A DNA stretch of 64,000 nucleotides from the NCBI GenBank assembly GCA_008802785.1, contig VUYT01000038.1, positions 105,697-169,696 of the forward strand, given 5' to 3'. Made by a program: the position numbers and the translations under genes. Shown piece by piece: positions 1 to 11,396 of this stretch. The stretch comes from Symmetrospora coprosmae (lineage: Eukaryota > Basidiomycota > Cystobasidiomycetes > Symmetrosporaceae). Numbering within the stretch: position 1 is the first letter of the stretch; every line of letters begins with the position of its first letter. The notes beneath the pieces are model-generated. The model saw nothing but the letters and a program-made list of their open reading frames with translations. It was not told the DNA's origin and ran no database searches.

Positions 1-2051
1 TCATCCTACGATGATCCCGATGCACGGCAGATTGACCGTAGCTTCCTGGACCGCGCCCGGCAGCAGCTTGACGATGATCACTTTGGTCTTGAGAGCGTCA
101 AGGAGCGGCTGCTGCAATACCTTGCCGTGCTCCGCTTGCGAGCGGAGGCGCACGTGCAGGAGCAGGAACGTAAGGCGATTGAAGCGCCGGCAGAAGCAGA
201 GGCATCGGCGTCGCAAGTGAAGGAGCGGGCACTCGTTAAGCGCAAGAAGGGCCAGAACAGCCATACCGACCCAGACATCGGGCCAGTCGTAATTCCTGTG
301 ACGGGTGAAGAAAGCGGTTCAGACGTGCCGCGACCTGTGCATCGGAAAAAGCATCACCTGGCAGGACTGAAGGACAAGGGACCAATTTTACTCTTAGTCG
401 GACCGCCTGGTGTCGGCAAGACTTCCATTGCGAGAAGTCTGGCCACCGCCTTGGGGAGACCGTACCACCGAAGTGCGTGCACACCTTTCGGACCCATGGC
501 GTGGCAACGCGGCTGCTGACTTTGACCGTCTTGTCTGCCGTACCAGTCTCCCTCGGCGGCGTGCGCGACGAGGCAGAGATCCGTGGCCACCGGCGCACCT
601 ATGTCGCATCCATGCCTGGAGTGTTCATCCAGTCCCTTCGCAAAGTAGGGGTCAACAATCCGCTGATCCTCCTAGACGAGATCGATAAGATCTCTGGCGG
701 GTCGGGCGTACACGGAGATCCGGCAGCAGCGATGCTCGAGGTGCTGGATCCAGAGCAGAACTTCTCCTTCGGCGATCACTATCTGGGCACGCCCATCGAT
801 CTGAGCAGTGTGCTCTTTATCGCTACCGCCAACTCGCTCGACACGATCCCACCTGCGCTCCTAGACAGGATGGAGGTTATCCGCCTTGGCGGGTACGTAG
901 ACACCGAGAAGCTCCAGATTGCACGGAGGCACTTGCTCCCCAAGGTCATCAAGGCCAATGTCCTTCAGCCGCACCATGTTTCGATAGACGACGAGACAAT
1001 TCTTCAGATTGTCAACAGATATTGCGGCGGCGAGAGCGGAGTCCGCACACTTGAGCGACAGCTGGGCACTGTGTGTCGCTGGAAGGCGGTGGAGCTCGCA
1101 AGAGCCCGCGACAAGATGCTTGCCGGAGGCGAGGAGGCAAACCAGACATCGACTTTGGTCGCGGCCAAGGGCCGCAGCTTCCCAGTCGAGGAGGAGAAGA
1201 TTTGTGGCTACAACCCGCTCGTCGCGGTGGCAGATCTCGAGACCATACTGGGGACGCAGTACTACGAGCCCGAGCTGGCTGGCGATGCAGATGACGTGCG
1301 ACCAGGAGTTGCGACTGGTCTGGCGTACATGGGATCCGGAGCAGGCGGCATCATGTTCATCGAAGCGGCGCAGTACCCCGGAAACGGGCAGCTAGTGCTC
1401 ACAGGCAGCCTGGGCGACGTCATTTCCGAGTCTGCGCGGCTGGCCTTCTCGTGGGTGCGCGCGCACGCGTACGATCTCGGCCTGACGAGCAGCCGGACGG
1501 TCGACATTGCGCACGGCCTCGACGTCCACCTGCACTGCCCAGCGGGAAGCATCAGCAAGAACGGGCCGTCTGCGGGAGGCGTCATGGTCCTCTGCATGGT
1601 CTCGCTCTTCTCTGGGCACGCGCTCGACAGCACGCTCGCCATGACGGGCGAGATGACGCTGCGCGGCAAGATCACAGCCATTGGCGGGGTCAAGGAGAAG
1701 GTGCGCATAGTCTCGGCAGTTCCAGTCGTGTCAGACGAGTGTGCGAGCTGACAGCCGTCTTGCTCCCTTGTGCGTGCGCTACAGTGCCTCGGAGCTTACC
1801 GTGCTGGCATCAAGCGGCTCATCCTCCCCGAGCGCAACCGCAAAGATTATATCGCGGACGTGCCCGAGGTCATCAAGAACGCCATGTCCGTCACCTTTGT
1901 CGATAACATCTGGCAGGCGCTCGAAGCGGCGTTCGGAGACAAGGTCGGCACCTCGCCCGGCATCTACGAGGCGCCGTTGGCGGCTGGCAATGCGGATGGG
2001 CAGGCTGGCAAGCCGCAGCGGCATCTCGTCAATGGCATCAGTCGGCTGTAA
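1..2051 (+). CDS. Peroxisomal Lon protease (3' part, 5' end outside window)
   Basis: ATP-dependent Lon-type serine protease that would degrade damaged matrix proteins. The window opens inside the gene. Exons are 1-472, 547-1700 and 1785-2051, and phases agree at both introns. Visible in order are the helical linker before the AAA module, Walker A (GPPGVGKTS), the [14 protein letters not shown] segment, Walker B (LILLDEIDK), the sensor region ([20 protein letters not shown]), and the protease domain with catalytic Ser in GPSAGG and Lys in GGVKEK. Intron 2 falls directly after GGVKEK. The protein ends in SRL, a type 1 peroxisomal targeting signal, so this is the peroxisomal rather than the mitochondrial Lon. 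It converges on the ALKBH6-like gene 115 bp away. The family call is secure; location rests on the C-terminal tripeptide. Confidence 0.93.
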
Positions 2052-2166
2052 CCCGCCCAGATATAGCGGATCATCTGTGCCTTCATTTGTGCGGCTCTCT
2101 AGCCTGACCCTGTCATCGTTGTCAATACAACCAGGAATGCCTTCTCGTCGATTCATCGACTGTTCT

Positions 2167-3531
2167 TCATCGCCGCCCGCCGACCAGACCGAGCACATTG
2201 CCCTTGAGCACCTTTTCCACCGCGCGGATCGTCAGACTGACTCGCCTGCCCCTCTCCCAATCTGTGCTTTCCGCTGCTTGCCTCTCTGGCCTTGCTGTCG
2301 CCGCACCTCCCTCCGAATCGTGACTTGCGTCTGCTGCTCCCACTCCAGCTTCCTGCAGTGGTTCAGCCACATCCTCGTCGCCCATCTCCCACCTCGCCCT
2401 GCGTGCGCTGACGTGGTCCCAGTTGACGCACTTCCGGAGCTCGTCGAGCGAGTCTGTGTGCCGCTCGCGGATGCCGTGCAGGTGTGCCGTGTACAGCTCG
2501 CGCCGGAGGATGAAGAGGGTGCGCCGGGGCAGGAGGATCGAGAAGCGCGGGGTGGGGTCGTACGCGCGCGACTCGCCTGGACCCGAGACTGCGGGTGAGG
2601 GAGACGCCGATGACGCTGACGCATCGACGGCAGAGGTCGTGCCGGACGTCGACGCGCCCGACTCGCCTGTATCGGAGTAGCCAAAGATGTCGAGGATGGT
2701 GTACGAGCCGAGCGAGAGTGTGGCTACGGTTGGGAAGTAGGCTGGACCGTCCTGATGCGGCTGGAAAGCGGCAGGCACGATCATCATGTCAACAGTGTGA
2801 TGTGGGCGGCACAGTTTCAGAAGTTGAAGCGTCACTGCGAGTCTAGCTGCTAATGCTCATACTCACAAAGATGCCCTGGCCTGGCAGATACTCATTGACC
2901 AAGACCTGTATTGCGCAGACCGAAGAGATGCAGGTCAGTGGACTTTGTCCTGTCAGACGACAACGGAGCGTCCACAGTTGCGGATTTTCCTTCGTCCCGC
3001 TCGTAGTCTACGTATACGCGCACATGATTTGGGCCATGCTTGCTGTCTGCGAACGCTCCTGTTTCGCGGACGCGCTGGAGGATGTTAGGGAACTGGCCTG
3101 AGGACGTTGCGCGAGATGGGAGTCAGGACAGATGAGAACGAAGAGGGTCAGTGTCAGTGTTGCGGAGCCGATTGACAGCGTCACCACTACCGGCACGCGC
3201 GCCCATCGTCATCGTCATTGTGGCGCCAGCAGCACGCACTGTCCATGAAGGCTGGCAGTGGCAGAGGGATCAAGGTGTTGCCTTTCGGATGGACAGACCC
3301 TCCCCAGTACATGAGTCGACGTCCTTTGACCTCCTTCCAGCCTGCCGCTTTCCCTCTGAAGCGCCGAGGGCTGTCTGGGCTTCCGACATTGTCGCCCTCG
3401 AGCTCGTCGACAGGCGTCCCGCCGCACTCCTCGACCTTTGTGAGCAGGTAGGCCTCCTCGGACGCGGTGATGAAGCCAGGAATGAGGTAGGCTTCTGGGA
3501 GGGGCGTGTCGAGTCGGTGGATGTCATTCAT
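2167..3531 (-). CDS. ALKBH6-like Fe(II)/2-oxoglutarate dioxygenase
   Basis: Member of the AlkB family closest to ALKBH6; the substrate is not well established for this branch. Exons are 3531-3240, 3097-3024, 2905-2867 and 2760-2167, in consistent phase, giving about 332 aa. The N-terminal part reads IPGFITASEEAYLL and then WGGSVHPKG. The third exon is only 39 nt (VLVNEYLPGQGIF) and joins directly to PHQDGPAYFP, which supplies the HxD iron ligands (about H137, D139). The distal His is probably in LHGIRER, and RRVSLTIR carries the 2-oxoglutarate-binding Arg. A Ser/Gly/Ala-rich insert of about 40 residues interrupts the C-terminal half. An ATG 51 bp upstream at 3582 is in frame but less likely. 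The gene is divergent from the cytidylyltransferase. Confidence 0.87.
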
Positions 3532-3792
3532 GGCGGGCGAATGGTGAAGGAGCAGAGTGCAGCAGTTCAGGCACATGGTCATTCATTCATTCCATGTCCA
3601 TGCACGTCGTTCTCGCGAAATGACATCAGTCCCAGCAAGGCGGCATTACACTGTATCCGTTCCCGCCTGCTACATACGTGTATCACTACGATAGCAACAG
3701 CTTCTCTCCCCATTGCTCCGCAATATCAATCTGCTTCTTCCCGAGGCTGTGGCCATTATCCAGCTCGGTGTCCTTGCCCTGCAGCTGTAGGG

Positions 3793-3805
3793 CCCCCCCC
3801 CCCCC
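3793..3805 (+). repeat. C13 homopolymer in the leader of the cytidylyltransferase gene
   Basis: An uninterrupted run of 13 C lies 45 nt before the start codon at 3850, in the spacer shared with the divergent ALKBH6-like gene. The rest of 3532-3849 (about 318 bp) holds no gene I can support. Confidence 0.9.
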
Positions 3806-3849
3806 ACGCTTGCACTCGCACCTCCTCCAGCAACTGCACAACCGCAATA

Positions 3850-5676
3850 ATGGCATCCAGGTCAGCAGCAATGAGTGGAGCGACGGCAGCATCCACGTCC
3901 AGTGCACCCGTCAAGCGCAGACGCAAGAGTGCTGCAGCCGGCCAGCGTGAGTGACGATGCGGGTTGCCATCTCGCCGGTTAAGCTTGCTGCTTGAGGGGC
4001 TGAAAGGAACGCGGACACGGTCGCGCACACAGCCAACGACTCTTCGCGGTCGCGCGAGGCGTCAGAGGAGAGCAACGCAGAGCTCACAGAAGGGGACGGT
4101 GGCCTGGCTGGAGAGGACACCGACACGGGATCATTCACGGCGCCCAAAAGAGGAGGAGGAGGATCCGGCTCGACAGTCCGCCCAGACGGCGACGCAAACG
4201 ACCACAGCGTGTTTGTGCATCCTGCCAGCGTGGGCACCCACCGCAGAACCTCGCCCATGCACGTCGATGCAGCCAGTCTGCCGACCTCCTCGAGCGGGGC
4301 GGCCGCGGCAACTTCTAGGGAGATTGACCTTGGCGACGAGTCTACAGCGAGTGCGTTGGCCTGCTTTCCATGTTAGGCTGCGCGCAGTCAGTCCTTTTCA
4401 TCTCACCAACATTGTTCACCTCTGCAGACGACGGCGACATCAGCTCGGCCCCGGTCTCATCTCGACGAGGCGTGCACCACACGGGCGGGTACCACGCCCC
4501 GCACACGCACACCCAGTCGGACGCATCCATGACGGCTCCCACATCGGCAACGTCCGCCTCTGGGTACGCACAGAGCAATGCGCTGCAGGCGACCCGCCTC
4601 GCGAACCTCGCCTCGCAGGCATCCGCCGGCTTCGACGACACGGGGCTGCAGTCCGGCGAGGACTCGGCAGCGGCCAGCCCAGCCAAGCACAGCAGCGGGA
4701 GCAGCACTCATGCGTTTGGGAACCCGCCAGAATCGCCCGCGCCACAGCTGCCCCACGCTCCGCAGATCCCACATGGCAGCGGTGCGACTCACAGCCAGCT
4801 CAACTCGCCATCGCGCTCGAGCCACCGAGAGCTTCTCGTCCCTTCGATACACACGCCACCGCGCACGCGGGACCCCAAGAGCCAGATCCACGGCAAGGAA
4901 GAAGAGGCCGTGCACCACCCAGCGCCCCACGGCTTTCTCGCAAAAATGTCGGCCCTCGACCTCCAGGAATCGGTGCGCCAGGCTATCGCCGGCGCGGGCG
5001 CCGACGGTGTCCAGCGCAACTATAGCATCAACCCGCCGCCGAAAGACAGGCCGGTGCGCATCTACGCGGACGGCGTGTACGATCTGGTGTGTGCCCACTA
5101 CGATCCTCGCTCATATGCGAGCAGGGCTTCAGCTATCTGACTGAGCTCGCGCTTGTCCACCTGCCTTTTCCGCAGTTCCACTATGGGCATGCTCTGGCTC
5201 TACGACAAGCCAAGCTCGCTTTTCCTAATGTGCGCCTGATTGTGGGCGTGTGCTCGGACGAGCTCGTGAGGGAGCACAAGGCCATCCCCGTTATGAGCAG
5301 TGCGGAGCGCTACGAGAGCGTGCGCAACTGCCGCTGGGTGGACGAGGTTGTCGAGGACGCGCCCTGGGTAATTGACCAGGCTTTTCTGGACCTGCACGAG
5401 GTCGACTATGTCGCACACGACGAGGCGCCGTACGAAGGCTCGTCGCCCGGTCAGAGCGACATATACCGCTTCTGCAAAGACCAGGGCCGCTTCCTGCCCA
5501 CGCGCCGCACGGACGGCGTGTCCACGTCAGAGCTGCTGCAGCGCATTGTCGAAGGCTACAGAGGCGGAGACTACGACAAGAAGCTCATCAAGATCGGACA
5601 CCCAGAGCTGTGTTCCGCTCCACCTAGCGAGAGGGGAAGCTCAGTGAAGAGCCTGCGAGGGAACAGTGCTAGCTAG
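3850..5676 (+). CDS. PCT1: Choline-phosphate cytidylyltransferase
   Basis: Makes CDP-choline from CTP and phosphocholine, the rate-limiting step of the Kennedy pathway for phosphatidylcholine. Exons are 3850-3946, 3997-4350, 4428-5086 and 5176-5676; phases agree and give 536 aa. The first 350 or so residues are low-complexity and start with a basic stretch (KRRRK, a possible nuclear signal). The catalytic domain follows: RIYADGVYDL, then the CTP-binding HYGH (about residues 372-375, first residues of exon 4), IVGVCSDELV, and the RTDGVSTSE signature. After the catalytic domain only a short tail remains, so the amphipathic lipid-sensing region typical of animal enzymes looks short or absent. 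The 5' leader carries a C13 run. The choline rather than ethanolamine enzyme is preferred because there is a single catalytic domain. Confidence 0.92.
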
Positions 5677-5946
5677 ATAGAATAGCGGACTTCGTGGTGA
5701 CGAGCGATAGATAGCCCCAAGGGACCCGGAGTATACTTGAAACAGCAGTAGAGGCACATGTTAAAATTCATGTACAGTAATGTCCATAAAGACGCTTCGC
5801 TCATCATACCTGAAGCTTCAAGCTGTGTGATGGTGCCCTCACACACGACAGGTTCCACCGGGGGTGATCCGATACTTTCGGACGACTCGCGCGGAGCTTG
5901 CCTAGATACACTTCCGCTGCATCGTCACAGCTTCGCAATTCGGACC

Positions 5947-7674
5947 ATGGTGCACGCAGACGAGACGGTAGCCTTCTACCGTGGCGATCCATGGGCGGCG
6001 CCCGGTCTTGACGCGCAGAGAAATCGTCATGATTTGCCAGAGCTCGAGATCCTCACGCCTACAGAGATGCTGCAGGACCCCGATCTCAAGAACCACATCA
6101 ATGTCTCTGGTGCGCGACGCTCCTATCTGCTGCTCACAGACGCCTCACCACTCATGCGCTTACTCGTGTGTGTCAAACTGCTGCGACCGGCCGGGTTCCC
6201 CTCTGTCTGCTCCACCTATGACAGCTCCGATGGTGCGCTACTCGAAGCTGCCAGCCCGCATGCTTTTCGCAAGCTACAACACTCACATCACCTACGCGCC
6301 GATGATCCTGGCGCGCGAGTTCGTCCGCTCTGCAAAAGCGCGACACGCCGATTTCACCACAAGCACGCACGAGCGCGGGATCTTTCATTTCCCTCTACCC
6401 TCCGGATCCGGTTCTGGAGGTAGCCGCGGGTCTGCGCCTGATCCTGCGCGTACCTACGATCCGGCCAGGGCCCTGGGCCATATGTCTGCGCGCCTGAATG
6501 CGCACGCGGAAGACCTCGAGAGCGATGATACGCAGCCCGGCAGCTACAGGCGCGTTAGGGGTGCACTGATTGCGCAGTTTGCGGCGAGAAGCGCAAAGGA
6601 ATTTGCGGACGCTGTGGAGGTCGTCAGCCCGTATGTCGACGGCGTGGATCTGAACTGCGGGTGGTCAGTTGCCTGCGCGAGTCGCGGCCGTCACCTAGAA
6701 GCGACACTGACGAGGATCCACCCTCCGCGTGAATTGCGTCTGCTGTCTGCTTCTGCAGTCCGCAGCCTTGGGCATACAAAGGTGGGTTGCTAAATCGCAA
6801 TGCGGCCAATGAGAGTTAATCCTGATGTGCTAGATGCACAGACGAAATCGGGTCGTATCTGCTCCGTCAGCCCGAACTCGTTAGGGATATGGTCAGAGCA
6901 GCGCGAGCTCGCACTTCCTCCTCCTATCCGATCAGCATCAAGATCAGGCTAGACAAAGACCCAAAGTGCGTCTGATGCCGGATGCTGTTTTCGGGAGGCC
7001 TGACCCCGCATATGAAGGGACTGCTCACGTCCTGTTCGCTTTCTGTCCCAAACACACGTCATCAGACTCACCTCTACGCTCATCCACAATGCGATACAAG
7101 CCGGAGTTTCATACATCGGCGTGCACGGTCGGACGCGATGGCAGCGCGCCACCGAGCCCGTCAACCTGCCGGGCATTCGCTTCGCGGTAGAGGAAGCCCG
7201 CGGTGCAGTACCAATGATTGCGAATGGCGATTGCTTTCGCTACAGCGACTCCGAGCGCGCGCGGCTCGAGACGGGCGCAAACGCAGTGATGAGTGCCAGG
7301 GGTTTGCTTGAGAATCCTGCGCTTTTCGCCGGCTACGAAAGAACGCCGCTCGAGGCGATAGAAGTGAGCGCAGAGACCATTCAGCCGACGAGCGGGGCCT
7401 GTACTGACTGCCATACTGCTTCATGTAGCGCTTCCTCGATATCTCGACGTCCACCTCGCTCATATTCCCGCTCTTCCACCGACATGTATCGTACATGCTC
7501 GAGCATTTATTTGTCAACAAGGCTGAGCGGACGTTTTTCAACTCGCTCATCTCGCATGCGGCGGTCATGGACTGGGTAGACGAGTTTTTAGAACGCAGGC
7601 GGAGAGGAGATCGCGCACCAGTGATACCGGTGGTCCTGGACACCGGCCCGAGGGCCTCAACGGTGAAACAGTAG
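5947..7674 (+). CDS. DUS4: tRNA dihydrouridine synthase, Dus4 type
   Basis: Flavin enzyme that reduces uridines 20a/20b in the tRNA D-loop. Six exons: 5947-6109, 6225-6663, 6759-6781, 6842-6965, 7066-7363 and 7429-7674, about 430 aa with consistent phases. Exon 3 is only 23 nt. Splicing exon 1 to 2 produces NVSAPMVRYSKLP, the FMN-binding start of the barrel. The catalytic Cys is in NCGCPQPW (about residue 201) and is itself split by the second intron. Further family blocks are GVHGRTR, MIANGD, MSARGLLENPALF and the C-terminal FPLFHRHVSYML. A Gly/Ser-rich loop sits between residues 90 and 120. The upstream 5677-5946 spacer holds nothing recognisable. Confidence 0.9.
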
Positions 7675-7929
7675 CCGACAGACAGCGCGAGATGAGCCTA
7701 GCCTAGGCAGCAGGGGTTCCCGGAGCTTGCCATGTTGTTGCACAGATTGAGCAGTGTTACAGGCGGGAAAAAAGAAGATGTCCAAAGCACGCGGAGCCTC
7801 CACATCAAATAACCAATTCGAACAGGATACATACGACAGCTAGCTCGCTTCAATCGCTCTACTGACATCACTGTTGACATCGAAATATGGTGCAGCAATG
7901 CACTGTCTCTGGTCGACAGGCGAGTCGGC

Positions 7930-10900
7930 TTACCAGCCTGGGGCTGGGATGCGAACGGGGTATCCCTTCGTCTCTCCGATACCCTGCGCAATTTCGACAC
8001 GGATGTCGTACTCGAGCTCGTTTGTTCCAGGCAGCACGGTATTGAGACAGTAGTTGCGACGGCCCATGAAGTATGGGTTCTTGAGCTTGGAGCCGTCCGT
8101 GTCGTGCTCGAACACTGCAATCATCGTCTCATCAATGCCGTCGGAATGCAAAGTCTTGTGGGTCTTCTTGTTCAGCTGGCCCTGCAAGCCAACGAGGGCA
8201 GCGGGCGGGCTGGGCAGTGAAGGATGGCGCGTTAGCAAAGACAGCATCGCGGGCATCAGCCAGCTGCGGTGTATGGACGCACGGCGTGTTCACAATGGCA
8301 CTGGAGATGATGTTGACAATGTAACGGGGGTCTTTCTCTGGTGCGACGTGGTGCTTATCGAAGAAATGCCCGACAGCCGCGAGATGAACATCGCCCGACA
8401 GGATAGAGATGCGCACCCTGTTGCTTATGGCGACCTTGACAAGCTCGTTGATGAGCCAATTCCGCTCAACCTTATGCGTCTAGAGAGCGGCAAGGACCGG
8501 AGCAGTATCAGTCTCGGTGCCAGGCGATCAAGTCTCGCCGGGCGGAATTACGTGCCTTGGCGGTCCAGTGATCGTTCAAGTCATCCAACAGCTCGGCATC
8601 GTGGTTGAATTTGTTGACTAGGAGGAATCAGCAACCAACTGGTCAGCATGTGTATAGCAAAGTACTGGAGTAGCTAGAACATGACCTACCCATCCCGGCC
8701 AGACCTGCTAAGCCACTCTTGCCAAGTAGGACCATCGGGTTGAGCTTGGAAGATAGAATAGCTTCGGCGAAGACCTGGCAGCGTTACATCGAAGACCATC
8801 GCGTCAGTTACAGCTCAAGTGAATTGACACGTAAGGGCTCGCAAGCAGACAAACCATGCGTGGATACGCGATAGGCACCTGTGGCGCATACAATATACCC
8901 CATTAGCTAGAGGTCGGCCGAGTGCCAACAAGGAAGCGGCTCGAACTCACTCCGAGAAGTAGAATGAAGTGCTTCACTCGCGAAGGTAATGCCCTGATGG
9001 CAGCGAAAACGCGCTCGTACGTCACTGGCGACACACACTGCGTTTTCTTGCGCTCCGTGCGGCAGTCCAGGAGTAGCATGCGAATGTCCGGACCAAGCCT
9101 GGAGAGAATAGAGCGTCAGCTTACTTGGAAAAGCAGCGACACAAGGCTCCGAGACTGACCAGATGAGGAAGGAGTGATTATCGAACGGTACCCACGGCCC
9201 GGGCCCACCTGTGATGATGGACAGGTTGGAATGCGGGATGTGCGGAAGCGTCCCATCAAACTCGTCAACAATGAACAGCTGGAACAGCTGGTAGAAGAAG
9301 ATGCCCCGAGAGCCGATGTCTGTACATCACGCGTCCGATGGGTCAGTTACCGTTCACCTTGGCGTGACGCGGCCCAGCGGCTCACGAGAGAAGACAGGGC
9401 TTGCTTGAGTGACATCGTCGTACGATCCGAAACCATCGATGAGATCATGGTCATCAAGCATGTTTGCCATGGGAATACAGCTGATGGCGCGGCCGAAAGC
9501 GCCTTATCGGTCCGTCGTGTGTTAGCCAGCTCTGATAGGGACAGTTTGTGGTGCAGGCGATAGCCTTACCTGTCCTGAACCATTTGCAGTAGTGATTGAA
9601 GAAGAAGCGATCCACTGCAAAGCGGATCTCCGGCGAGAGAGTCGCATTCTGCTTGCGCTCTTCATTCTTCTCGTTCATCCACTCGAGCATCTCGCTTTGG
9701 AACATCCGCGAATGTCAGTGCAAGGTCAGCAGAGGTGTCAGAGAGTGGCAATGCTCACGGCTCTTGTGCTAGCGAGTCACAATAGATCTAGAAAAGCGGC
9801 AATTCAGCCAGGTTGCACGCGTCTCTAGCCTGGGTGGGTCTCACCTGGTCGCCACCGCCCACGAGAACGTGGATGGGCTGCTGGGAATGCTTCTTGAGTA
9901 GGTCGTTCCAGAGCGGGTCCGGGCCCTGCATCCCACACCACAAAAATCAGCTCGCAACAGGCGAACAAGGTGCTCTTACGGCGACTCGCATTGAACGCCT
10001 CTGTGTCAACACCCGCACTGAAGCCGTTGCACGAGTGTCCAACAAAGCGGAAGTTCTGCTCTCTGCCGGGCACGTAGAAGGTGATCTCCCTGCCGTTGTT
10101 GACGCGGTAGTGCACTGGCATCTCGAGCTCGCCTTGCTTGACCTCGATCTTGAAGCGCCAGAATGAATTGCCGCCTGACAGTGAATGGTAGATGAAGATC
10201 TTGCGAGCCTCAACAGTCTCCACGACATCTCCGCCGCTGCTTGAGCCACCCTGCTGCCCGTCCTGCAGCGAGACGCTCTGCGAGAACTGCTGCTCGAGCC
10301 CAGATGCACCGCCACTGCGCGGCGTGTATCGATAGGCCATGAAAGGCGTCGCAGAATAGTCCGAGCCAGTGTCTGCAGTGACAATCATGGCGAAAGCGTG
10401 ATAGATGCCGTCCTTGCACGTGTCATATCGGAGCATAGGCCCGCACTGCAGCTGGAGGTGTGGTTCCATGCGGTGGTGCTGCTTCTGAGCTTCCTCTGTT
10501 CCAGCAGCTGGAGTAGGACCACCATAGTTGCCCTGCTGTGCGAAAGCTGTTGGGAAAACGGAGCACGGCCAGCATTATCAGATTCAACAGGGGCGGTCTG
10601 CGGGATCGCAACGACAGACGCGACTCACAGCCATCCTGCATGGCACCAGGGATGTTTTCATCCGGAACGGCAGGAGGCGGTCGGTAGTTGAGCACGTTGA
10701 ATCCGCTCTGGTCGTGCACCGAGTTGGGCACCTCGATCGTCGCCGACACTTCCTCGTCATCAACTTCGGCTAAGGGCTGGACGTCTTCATACCGGTGTGG
10801 ATGACTGCATGGAAAGTCGGACGTGACAGAGGTGGTCAGTCCTTCAGTGTAGGGAGGCCGCCCCAAGTGTGCGAGTGTAGCTGTCGATTGTGCCAGCTTG

Positions 10901-11396
10901 CGTTGCATCGGTGCGACGCACATGATTGCATCGCGAGCCTCCCTATCGGCTCGACGGCGTGCATGGTATCCTGCACGCGAATCCGAACCATCATCAGCAA
11001 GTTGAGACGGTGCGAAGCTGTGACTGCTTTGAAGAGCTCACCTGGCTCGTCCATTCTGGATTAATGTCTACAGGTATCTGTCCAAGAGCACGGTGAGCTG
11101 GCTGCCTGCTGTGCTGACCTGAAGAAGCCGCCCAACCCTTGGCAGGTACTCTGTAGCGAAAATAGGGGGTGGCCATTGCGAACTTCTCGCAACGAAAGAG
11201 CCAATTGCCGATTCCAGAGATGCGATAGTCTGCACAACGACAAGTAAGCGCACGTACTGGCCTGCGAAGCAACTGTTTTACCTTCCGATTCGCTTTCGAT
11301 ATGGTCCTCGTCAACGTCCTTGTATGTCCCAATCTCAGGCCAGGGCCGACGGCTGCGACCCCGAACATGTCCACCTCCGATCCGCCTGACGTTCAC
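7930..11396 (-). CDS. PhoD-like metallophosphatase, intron-rich (first exon not resolved)
   Basis: Cytosolic-type PhoD/DUF-like phosphatase found widely in fungi; substrate unknown. Exons after an unresolved 5' part ending at 11282 are 11229-11119, 10970-10922, 10804-10629, 10546-9990, 9925-9845, 9787-9759, 9694-9570, 9502-9386, 9319-9160, 9098-8951, 8878-8855, 8774-8690, 8617-8556, 8479-8283 and 8209-7930, all in phase. Blocks seen: GIGNWLFRCEK, VLVGGGDQIYCD, MLDDHDLIDGFGSY, LLLDCRTER, LDDLNDHW and LSGDVHLAAVGHF, which supply the metal-binding Asp, Asn and His positions. Two introns start with GC and one exon is 24 nt. In the frame of the first coding block (PEIGTYKDVDEDH) there is no ATG before a stop, so another 5' exon must exist; it would overlap the divergent oxidoreductase gene. 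The 11118-10971 junction is the least certain. Confidence 0.83.

Noticed and set aside
3151-3954. A 267-codon plus-strand open frame across the ALKBH6-like gene and PCT1 start
   Set aside because: It is mostly the reverse strand of ALKBH6 exons, which rebuild conserved motifs; its 3' end coincides with the genuine PCT1 first exon, whose ATG is at 3850.
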